This document shows, piece by piece, positions 29,048 through 41,000 of a stretch of DNA of 64,000 bases (within the stretch, counting starts at the first letter, position 1; each line of letters opens with the position of its first letter). Both the position numbers and the translations under genes were made by a program. The DNA is from Blastobasis lacticolella (Eukaryota > Arthropoda > Insecta > Lepidoptera > Blastobasidae), in NCBI GenBank assembly GCA_905147135.1, contig LR990057.1:6324001-6388000 (forward strand). The letters are read 5' to 3'. The notes under the pieces are model-generated. The model saw only the letters and a program-made list of their open reading frames with translations, did not search any database and was not told the DNA's origin.

Positions 29048-32000
29048 CTGTATCAGTAAGTAAAGCTTGTACACTTTTTTATAATAGCTTGGTAAGTGAT
29101 CACCGTCGCCCATGGACATTCGCAACACCAGCAGCCGTACTGCCGATCTTCGATAGCTGCCATTTTGTGGCGTGGACCAATCGCAGCAAGCCAGAGCCAG
29201 AGCTGTCTTGCTGAAACTCAATTGCATCAAAATGGCGGCGTACAATCGGAGATAGGTGATACCACTGCAGGGGGTGTTCCGAATGCGTTGCAGAACTACG
29301 AGGAAGATGTACTCGTCTCTTGAAGGCTCCAATGTCGTACTAGCTTGGGAACACCGCTGCAGGAAGTACGCGGCAGAATATGCGGCAGGCAATTTCAAGA
29401 AAAGCTCCCAGTAGTTGACCGCCACTGATACAGATAATCACAAGGCCTCATGCGGGTCACAATTTGCCGGGATGACGGAGGGGCGCCCGGTGCCTGTAAA
29501 CAAATTTACACTAATAGCGGTAATGGTCGATAACCAAAGTTAAGCAAGAGGTCGGGAACTGGATGGGTGATCATTTCGTACGTCAGCACCGCAACGAGCT
29601 CGACACTAGTTAAATGTGCCTCCTTATACTGTTGTCGAAGCGAGGTTGACCAAGGCCTCTTATGTTACAACTCCTGTTCAGCCAGGATCTGCTACGGCGA
29701 CCCAAAGACTCATTGACAAAGCCAAAGTGCAGTCAGGTTGCAGGTGGATGCTGGATGCGACAAGCCGAGGGCAGCGGACTAGCATAGGCTGATGATGAAA
29801 GAGTCAGTGAGTCTTACCACCCAGATAACACGAGAATATGGTATTACTGTCGCCGAAACCGCAACGAATCCTACCAACTTTCGATTTTGTTGCAATTTGG
29901 TAGCAATATAGCCCACAGCACATATGCCATAATTTAATGTCGATAAAAGGTGGAAATTCAATGACGTTTAAGCGGGAACGGTTCTGAAAGGTTACAACCG
30001 AAATTTATACCGAAAAAGTCGCGCACAAAACCTAGTTTACAGTAAACAGTTTGGATACTCACCCCCGGTGTAGGTAAAAAGCCCAGCGGGCGACGACCGT
30101 GGTCGGTATGCCGAGGCTGTGGAGGTGATGGACGCGGTGGAGAGGGTCGACGGGGACCTCTTCAGCCCTCCCACCTCCGGGTCCCCCGCCCCAGAGGCAG
30201 TGGAGGGCCTCCGAGACCTCGCGGACTGCCGTTTGGAGCCAGCACGGCACACACCTGGGCAAGAAGGTCTTCGTCAGCGTATATCACGACCCCAGTCCTG
30301 GACACAGAGGGCAACGATGAGGGCTTGGTGCTGGGGAGGTTGTGTAGGTGTGGCATGTGTTGTGTTAAGGTTTATTGGATTTAGTAAAATTGAATGGTTT
30401 GAATTTAGAAAATTGTATTGGTGGGTCAAGACGGTGGTGGAACGGTAATAACGGTACTGAATGCTGGGCCGGTATGTTGGAAGCAAAGATATCAAAGACC
30501 CTATTTTTGAACCGCTTGCATCCACAAGAGCACTCGCCTTCTAATACTTGTCTTTTTTATCCCTAGAAACTTGCCACGAGTGTGAAAGAGATAGGTAGTG
30601 CACGCGAACGCTCGCGTGGATGCGAGCGGGTTCTAAATTAGTGCCCCTGGTGTACTAAAGGGTCTACGAATTAAACATCAATCAATTTGCTTTCGTAATA
30701 TTACACGCGCAGACACATATATACACAGGGACAAGGGAATTGATTTAAAAATTATATTTGGAGAGTAAAGAAATACGAGATAGTCCCAATCGTTTTGCAA
30801 CCTAGGCACGTTCTTTTAGGGAAGCAGAGACGAATGTATGTGATTTCAACCACAGCTTTATTATGCTCAAGTCTGGCTTAAGTACATCTTCACATACTTA
30901 GCATGTAAAATGTTTAGGGTCTTTGGAAGATCAACATTATTGTTCTTATTTATACGAAAATTAGTACTCTCTATTGCTACTTATATGACAACGTGTTTAG
31001 TGGGATATGGAAAGAGTTATAAAAAGGTTAACTACGACTTACCTCTTTACTTCGAGTTCGAAGCTGTGCACAATTGCAGATTGAGATTTTCATGATGAAC
31101 ACTGTGTGGGTATTACTACAAAACGTATTTGTGAAGGTACATTGACAGTGAATAACGTGCGTGATAGATTGTGATGCGCAGATTGTGAATTTGTTCCAAC
31201 GAAGTTCTTAAAATGTAGAGATGATTACTAAATAATGTGTTGTGTGTATTGGTGTGAAACTAAAGCAATACTAGGTACTACGAGCCCTCTTATTTTTGTA
31301 GTAAGTTGTAGTGTGTTTTTGTCAATCGCTTTATTAGGTCCTAAACTATTCCTACAGAGGCGCAGTGCTGGTTTTGTAATTCAAATGAACCCAGCACATG
31401 GAAGTCAGGACGAAACGAGCTATAGAGCATTCGTTGTTGTCGTATCATAAGTACTATTCTACAAATCTTACTATCTAATACTAAATATACCAACAATATA
31501 AATCCTTTCTACTAACATAAATTCAAAAGCTTGTAAGGACGGATAGATGTTTGTTACTCCTTTATGCAAAAAATTAAGATATTTGACAGTAATATAGCTT
31601 ATAGCCCAGAATAACATATACGCTATAACTTATTTCAAAATTCGACCTAGTTCCCGTGCGAACGGGTTTGGAATGTTATAACCGAAAATCATGTAGACAA
31701 AGTCGCGGGCAGCAAAGCTAGTAACTAGGGTTGCCAACCCTACTTACTATATAATATAGTTTCCTATTATATATAGGGAGTCTACCTACTATAAATTAAA
31801 AATTAAAATATAGTAGGCGAAACTACTATATTTAATTAGCACAACATTACCATTTACCGCAAAACGGAACGCTTCTATAAGATCCTCAAAAAAAATGTTT
31901 TCTGATGCAAATCGATGCAAGCTCGACGCAGCAGTATTTCAAGTAGCAGAAAATATACATTTAAGAAATAATATAAGTACGAACATTTTATTTAAAAAAC

Positions 32001-35000
32001 ATACTATATATTTTTTTATTAATTCCCTACATACTATATTTTTATGGATTCTAAACCCGAAAATACTATATTTGGTCTAAAAAAAGTTGGCAACCCTACT
32101 AGTAACCTACATAAAAAGTTGGGAAATAATAAATTCCTCTGTATTTTCCACGGCACAACGGATCCAATTTGCATATTATTTTTTGGAATTTAGGTATACT
32201 AGGCTAATCATATTCAAATAATGTTCTAGTTGTTGCGTTTAGGTTGAAGAATGACCGTCCTTTATTCTCATAGTTCAATGAACCTGTCTGTGGTGAATTT
32301 GCAATTTGAAAGTTAACTAATACGCTTATTACATTTAGCTAAATTCCATACACAAACAAAAAGCGTGAGTGAAAATCAAAATGGAATGTATTGCTCCTAA
32401 GGTCAATTTTTTATCACGCCTATTATAACCCACGAATGAAGAGACTTGTGAAATGGCAGTGGAGGGGATTTCGCGCAGGTAATTGTATACAGCGCAAGTT
32501 AAACTTCTTATTTGACACTAGCTATAAAATTATGTTACGCGACGCTCCGATGTTCAAAAGGCTTGATTTAAAAATTACTTATTAAGCAATAAGCACTTTG
32601 ATTTGCTCTCACGCTTTTTGCTTCTGAATTTAGACGACTGTATTAAGCCAAATGTAATAAGCACATTAGCTAGTTAAATTAGCATAAATGAGAAGCTCAA
32701 AGAAGTGCCTACCTAAATTGTCCATAACTATAGTTTAAGATCTGGCCATAGTAATATCTTCCCTTATCTGTTATTCAGAACATCGTGCATTATATGAGAG
32801 AATATGACTCAAATTATGAAACAAAACAAGGGTTGCCTACTCTCACCCTGGTCCAAGTATGGGGTTGTATGTTATATAACAGAATATGAGGGAAGATATT
32901 AAACTATGGCCGGAACTCGTCCTAATACAACTACTCGTTTAAAAACTCTATGTGTAGAGTAGGTGTACGGAAAGTGTACGGAAGGTGTACGGTAGGTGTA
33001 CGGAAGGTGTAGGAAAAGTGTACGGGTAGGTCATCACGCGAACGAAGTCGCGCCGAGCCTATTAGTTGTATATATTTTTATAAGAAGCCTTTGTTGTCAT
33101 TCCATATTTTAAATTGTGTCCCAGGATTGGAGAAAGTGTATTCTGTGTGTTTGACACGACTCCGAAGAAACAGGATACTTAAAATTACTCTGCAACAGCT
33201 GCAATAAATTATATTTACTTATTTAAGTAAATCTATGTCAGAGGTAGGTAACTCAAAAGACATCCCTTCCTTTTCATAGAGCCAAGGTTGTGATCTTATT
33301 ACGTAGGTATGTACCCGCGTTTCGAAAATTTCATACCATCAATCACGAGTCTAATCTGAAGATTTCTTGAAATTTCATCAATTTCGGTATACTGCGTCCA
33401 TAGGAAACATACACACATACACATTCATTTTATAAATTTTTCACATTAATTTTTTAATATAGCTACTACTAAAGTACTACTATGATGGTATACTATCGTA
33501 AACTTGCTTACGTAATTGATTCTTTTGCTATTCGAGCGATAGGCATTTAGGTTTAGGTTTTGTTTTCTTAAGGGTATGAAAATTTATTATAATTATGTAT
33601 TAAAATGAATAACCTAAAAATAATAAAGAATGATAGGAATTGTACGGAGCCGTCCGATGTACGTCAATGCGACTAAAAAGCCTAACTTTATTAGGTATAA
33701 ATACTTAATTTGTGACAATAGTAGTTACCTACCTACTTACATTACTGAGCTATTTACACAGCAGTCCAACAAAGCTAAATGAAATCAACCAATATTCAGG
33801 AATAAAAAGTAAATAATAATCGTAATAATCTTACAATGGTACAGTCGCACTGTCAGAGATCCGATTCTTAGATAGGTAATAATCATACGTATAAAATATG
33901 TCCTAATATATTTTGTGGCCAGGGTTCCGCTCGGCTCTGCTTTACAACTTTCTAAACAAAGTAACTTGATTTAGGATAGTTGTTGCACTTTGAAACAGTG
34001 TTTGATAATATGGCTATACTATCGTTACTCACTATTGGTACATAGTACGGGGTAACATTTACTCTTTCTAATCAGTGAGAACACGTTCTGGGAATCTGGG
34101 AAGCACAGTAAAGTGGTAAAGTAGAATGCTGAATTACGTACTGAAACCTATTTTACATAAGCATGCTTTACCATAGACCACATTGTTCAACTTGCTGCGG
34201 CTATGAGTCATGGTTCATGACAAACCACTTTCTGTTCCAAACTGTTTGTAGCGTGTTTGAAACATGTTTAGGTATAAGAAATGTCAAGTTTTACAAAAGT
34301 AGCTCAGGCCGAGTAGAATCGATTTTCACAGGCCCTGGCTTAAAGGCACGCTGTATATTTCCTTAGAAAACATTTGTATATAAACAGCTATATGCATCTG
34401 ACAGGGAGACTGTACCAATCCAAGCGAAAACACAAAGCGAACTCGGTAGCACTCAAATATCTGTAAATAGAGGTGATGTTGTCTTGCTTACCTGTAGGAC
34501 ATTGTCGGCCTAGAGCGCACTTGCCCTCGCAGATCGCCCTTTGACTCAGCATGGTCTGGTAGGAGTCCAGCATGCTGCGACATGTGTCCATGTCGCTGTC
34601 GGTTAGCGCGAGGGACGGATACCGCTCTTTGAGGCGACGCCGCTCCTGTGGGTTAGACGATTTCTATAGATAAAGGTTAATTTATTTGGGTTATAGAAGT
34701 CCTAACTTAGGTCGGACACGCTTTCGTGGCTTATGGAAGACATTGATGCTTAAGTAGGATCTTGAGACAACGGTAGTTTTAAGTTGAACCTTGCCAAAAC
34801 AGTGTATATACATAGCCCACATAGGGAACTAACAAGCTGTAGGGAACGAAGTCGTCGATGAATATCTACGATCACGACTGCACATTGATTCTGTTTTTTT
34901 TAGTAGGTCAAATCACTTGTTACCCCAAGATCCCTGCCAAGCACAAATGTGGGAGATGCTCTATGGCTGCGAGACACGGCCAGTGCTGATGAAGCACGTT

Positions 35001-38000
35001 GAAGAGGCTCGCCTGCGCTGGTTTGGTCACGGTTTCCTGCGAAAAAGCTGCCTAAACTTGCTGGTATCAGGAAAGAGGTCCCGTGGGCGACCCGATGTCG
35101 ATCTATCGACATTGGGTCAATGTCGACATCGGACACGATCGCTGAGTCGAATGCAAGAGCTTATGGCGTACAAGATCGGGCGCAGTGGAGAAGAAAATGT
35201 ATGAAGGCGGGCCATGGCAGAAGCTGGGATTGACTGCCAGGATGACGATGATAAATAAAGTGACTAATAATTATGAATATTAATGTAGTTGAATGAAATG
35301 TCCAGAATAATGTATCGGAGTATTCGAGAACTTTTTAGTCTCATACCAAGCTTTCAACAGCAGGAGGCTTGATGTCCGTCAGGCAGACGGATATGAAGCA
35401 TTTTGGCAGAAGCCAAAGCCCTCGAGAGGTACCGCGGCGAGTTCGAGCCCCAGTACCACCATTTAGCAATGACTTTTCCTGAGTTAAGTACATTAGTTGA
35501 ACACTAACCGATGCTTAGGTGGTGATGAAGCCTGCACATTCACGGGGCTGAATATGTAACCATGATCCAATCTGGTCTGATTGCCCTGTTAACAGGGTAA
35601 CGGAGGTCACATGGCATTAAGATTGCCAAATCCTGGATCATGGTCAAGGCGAATCTCTCGCCCTCGTGCGTAAGTGCACAACTGGCATTTTGACGGCAAG
35701 ATTATTATTATATATTGACTATTATCATAATCAATATTCTATAGAAGCCTTGGCCCGGGGGCTACGGCAGTGTTCCTATTATTAGCTAATAAATCAACTT
35801 GTCTAGCAACATAGCTAAATAACTATCTGAACACAACTAAAACATTAGCTCCCTTAATTACTTATAGAAACAGGATACGAAGCCACATTTCATCATAACA
35901 ATGGCGGGTATACCTATTCGTATGCCTACGCATTGTGTAGTCTCCATTCGAACTTCGACACGTAATTAGTCACACCCTCGTTTGAAGTTCGCCGCAACTT
36001 TGGAACTAGCGCTGGGTTTACACCGGCTTGTTTGCGCTAAAATGGGTTTTATAGAAAAAGACAAAACTGGAGTCGCCAGTGTTTTTTCTTCATCTATAAT
36101 TTTTCCTTTAGACTATGACATGGGATCGTTCAAGAGGTATATTAGAGGTCTCTTTAGAGGCGTGCAACGCATTGGTGACTCCCCTGGTGTTGCTGATGTC
36201 CATAGGCGGCGGTGACCACTTTCCATCAGGTGGCCCGCTTGCCTGTTTGTCTGCTGAGTAAAATAAAAAAACAAAAAATATATAATGCTGTAATCACCAG
36301 CCCAACGAACGTCAACGAATGAATTATATTGACTTTCGTTTGTCCTATTAGCGAACGCCAATTATCGTTCGTTGGCATGTGCGGCGTTCCAAAGCGTGGC
36401 GGTAACATCAAAGAGATAGTAGCAATCGACAAAACGCAGTTTGGACTGATGCCGAACCCATTGGCGTTCGTTGAGTTGGTGTGTACACAGGTTTAGCCAC
36501 ATTCAGTAATTGGCGTTTGTTGGGCCGGTGTGTACAAAGCTTTAGCCACATTCAGTAATTCTCGTTGTCGCGTTCAACTGTTTTGTGTTTCTCTATTGAA
36601 ACGTGGATACATGTTTAAAAGTTAGTAATAAAACTGATAATAAATATAGCCAAAGCCCAAGCCAACCTCACCTGTCCGCGGTTCCCACGCTTACAGTTGG
36701 ACGAGGCTCTAGCGAACCTGTTTATCCCTAACGAGTTGTGCGAGACGGATGGTAATCACCATACTTAAAAGGCAAAACACCGCAATGATTAAAATTAAAA
36801 TGAAAAGGTCCTCTAGAAATATCGCGCAGAATGCTAGGGCATCGCCGCTGAACGACGCGCAGGCATATCGCCTTCCTCTGCGACAAATGGGCAAGGGCTA
36901 CCCTGTTATGCGCGGGAAGGGTAAAAGAAGCGAGGGCTTAGCAGGAAAATCTGTTTCGCCACACCCAATATTGGCTCCGGATTACCAGACACTCGGGAGA
37001 GCTAGCTGATCTTATAGACGGGCGGCGTACACAGGTGACGTTCCTCGAAGGGCTAATTTTTCAATCCTCAGATAAAACATAACTGCCCGATAAAGTAATA
37101 TAGCACCAAATTAAAACAAACTATAATTTCACTTGTTTAAGAAGTAACGATACGATTTTATTTTAGTCACCTAGTAACATAATAGACTGATACGTTTTAT
37201 CGGAGGATTGAAAAATCGGTCCTAAGAGGTGAGATGGCAAGGATCCCGGTCAAGGGATATCGGGCAAGGGTACAAGCTGTTGTACACCAGAATGAATGTG
37301 ATCGCCGTAGTGGTATGCAACGAATTTCGGAATGGCATCTTGGAACCAGAATGAGCAATTGACTGATGTTGATCAAAACGCTGATTGAGGGTACAACGTT
37401 CAACCTCATCAGTGCCTACGCTCCTCAGTCCAGCTGTAGCAATAAGACTGCCTTCTGGGATGGTTTCAAAGATACCCTGTGACGTATACCATTTTCTGAA
37501 CAGACCGTGGTTGGTGGGAACTTCAATGGCCACGTGGGCCAGATGAGCGCAGAGTTCTCTCCAACTTCTTCCACTGTAATAACTTCTATTGTGACTGAAC
37601 TATGATACAATTATTAATTATTTACAAAACTTGATTTGTGACATCCTCCCAGTACCGGGATCGATAAAACTATTTTTCCCATATGGCCCGGTAACGGGGC
37701 TAACTGCGTGTAAACCCAACCCCACATTACGTGCCCTCCCTAAAATTCAATTTGATGAAAGGCTCTACACGAATAATGGATTTACAATTTGAATATATTT
37801 CGAAATGGAATTAAGAACAAAACTGTGAATGTTGTTTAATTGTTTACTCTACGTTTCTGTTCTTTTTTCCCATCGTATTTTTTAAAGGGTTTTGTAAATA
37901 AATAAATAAAAATGCTTGGGAAAATTCACACAGCGCCATCTAGCCCCAAAGTAAGCAAAGCTTATGATATGGATATTAGATAACTGATAAAATAGATTTT

Positions 38001-41000
38001 TTTTAATTCGTATTATTATACATACTACACCCAGACCCGTAACCGAAAATAAAATTTATAATTTCTGCTGCAATGTTAACCAACTGAACCACTCAGGTCG
38101 GTCGTATGTGGGTGTTTAGGTAATACTATCTAAGTGTAGTAAAACCAACGAGCTTTTATAATCAGGGACGATCTAATACAGATTTGATGTCGAATCTGAG
38201 ATGTCATTAGGGCGCCAGGCTAGCAGCAGGGTTAAAACAAAAATATATAGGTATACACATTGCAATGATGTGCCTCCAGCCGAAAAGCTGGTTTTGATTT
38301 ATGACTATAGCTACGCTTGATTTATCTTTTCAAATATCGGTAAAGCCAATACGCATTCAGAATTTAACATCAATTACGTACATAAATCATTATGGCACCT
38401 AGTGAACGATTTATCAGAGAAAAATATGTCAGACGTTAAAATAATTTTATAAACAAGAAATCTAAGCGAGCTTACCGACGGAGAAGATCAACTTTTATTT
38501 CTCTCTCTTTCTTCAACTCTTTGCAGCAATGAATGAATGTCGACATAAAATAATCGATTTTAATAAAAAATTAACAATGGCGTTCCATTCTAGATATTTT
38601 ATAGAGAACAGTGGTTTTATGTGGGAAGGAAACTATCCAGGCAGACGATGGCGCACTTGTTGCTTCCTAGGCTCGTCTACAATCAACCACAGAGAATGGG
38701 ACTAAGTACAATAAAATATCTATCTATCAATGCATAGTATAAAACAAAGTCGCTTCCCGCCGTCTTTCCCTATACTCGTATACATAGGGATAGACGGCGC
38801 TTGTACGCTTGGATCTTTTAAACTACACAACGGATTTGCGGATTAATGCGATTTTCAACAATAGATAGACTGATGCATAAGGAAGGTTTATAAGCAAGAG
38901 AAAAAGGGTAGGTAGGGGTAAAGTAGGTGTACGCGAAAGTATTCGTGCCGGGACCGCTGGAAGTTCATAAATGAAATTCCACAAAAACATTGTGTATGCG
39001 TCTTTTTTATTAAGCTAAGGCCTCTTTCCTTCCTTCTATGTAAAGCATTCACAAAAATATGTTATAATCTTCTTTTATATCCTTCAACCTGGTAAAGAAT
39101 ACTGCAAGCAGCGCTGACAAGCAGTAAGCATTGTTCCTTGTAATTCGACATTTAAGCCAAACAGGGTGTTTTAATGTTGTTGATCGCTTGCGACTTACCG
39201 TTTTCACCATTCGGTCGTTTCATCCACCGCATGCGACTTGTCGCGGTACGGCAAAAGTCGTATCCCGGTTTGTGTTGCAAATTTTGCCACTTGCGATATT
39301 CGATTCACAAATCAAGTTGAATATGGCCTAGACCGAAAAAACAGCAACAGTTTGGAACTGTTATTCCCAATCGAATAATGAAAATTAAACCGTTTGCAAC
39401 AACTGCAAACACTGATGTAGCGGCGGGCAGTGGATGGATCCACTGATGGATCACTGCGGATCACTCAGGACATGGAGCTCTATTCTACAAACCGCTGGCA
39501 TCCACGCTAGCGCTCGCCTTCTAACGCTTGTCTTTTTTATCTCTTGCAACTTACTACGAGAGTGAAAGAGATAGGTAACGCTCGGAAGCGCTCGCGTAGA
39601 TGCGACCAGTTTCAAAATTAAGGCCCCTGCAAGAATGACCTCTGGAGAGGTCTACGTTACTAGTGGACAGCAATATCGATGATCGACATACCTCAACCAG
39701 CTTATAGGTCTCGAACTCCTGAAGCTGCCGCTGAAAGCCCATGTTGGGGTTGGCGACCGCTCGGCCGGCTCGGACCACCTTCAGCGCCTCGCGCCAGTTC
39801 AGCGAGGTCACCGACATGATGTACGCCACCGCCACCGTCACGCTGCGAGACATGCCCGCCAGGCTGGGGAAGCCATGGATGGATTAGATTTTTTTTACAA
39901 TAGATTGAAGCAAACAAGCGAGCACGTGCCGCAATTGAATTGTAATTGGATCGCCATCACAGCTCAATGGCAGTTTGACACGTTCTTGGAACCGGGTTAC
40001 TGTTACTATTGGCTAGATTGAATTAGATCGCAATCGTAGCTTAATGGCAGTATTACGCGTTCTTGGTATTCTGCTACAATAAAAACAGCCGTTGAGGTGC
40101 TATTACAGTTTAATCGAGCCAAGTAAATTAGCGGACTTGAGGCCCTGGTGGTAAGTGATCAACAACATGAGGTTCTTCAAAAGGCATGTCTAAAGGATAT
40201 CAAAGGCCGGCACCGCATTCGCTCTCTTTAGGTTGCAGATGTTCTGGACGACGGTGGCCGCTTTCCATCAGGTGAACCATCGTGTGCGAGAGGCACACGG
40301 ACAGATGGTCTACACGGACAGGCAAAAAAATGGTGAAGCTTGTTTCTTTTCTGGTACCAATAGTCTGCGTTCTACCGTGGACAGACAAACTTGAAGAAAC
40401 TATAAAGATTCCTTTGTTTCACTACGGATCCCCAAAAACCTCAAACAGTTCATCAGATAACCAGTTAATGTCCGTTAACATCAATAATTCCCTCTTCCCC
40501 GAACGAACCTCAAAGAGACGTGCAATGAAAACAAAGTAATTGTTTAACAAACTGAATATCCTTTTAATTTTCTTCCTTTCCTGTAAGTACAACACCGACG
40601 TGGAGATTTACAGCTATCAAAGGCTCTCTATTGAATATTTTACAGACAGTAGCTCGCTCTCGAAGCGGGGATTACGTGGCGCTTATTTTGAGCCTTATGC
40701 CGTAGCCGCTAAGCCGGTTTGCGACTGAAAAGCGTTCGGATTAGCTTGAACACAAGATGTGTATTTCTTAATAAGTAGGTACTGCTTATTTTGAAACAGC
40801 TGTTGGGTGAGAGCGGTCTCCTTTTCCGGCCTTTAGGATAAATATGGCCTCAACTTCGGTCCATGTTTCGGAATATATCCCAAGGCATAGCTAGTTCTAA
40901 ATATTTTTATGATGCGATCTTTTCCCTGCCGTAATAAAGCAGAAATAAAATGTTCCATCAGCTCCGCATTATTGGTATTGTTTAAAGGTTGTAACTGCCG

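Noticed and set aside
28860..29214. Plus-strand genes over the GC-rich block
   Set aside because: The minus-strand frame continues the phosphatase in the right phase with a fitting composition. Kept as an open question in the findings.
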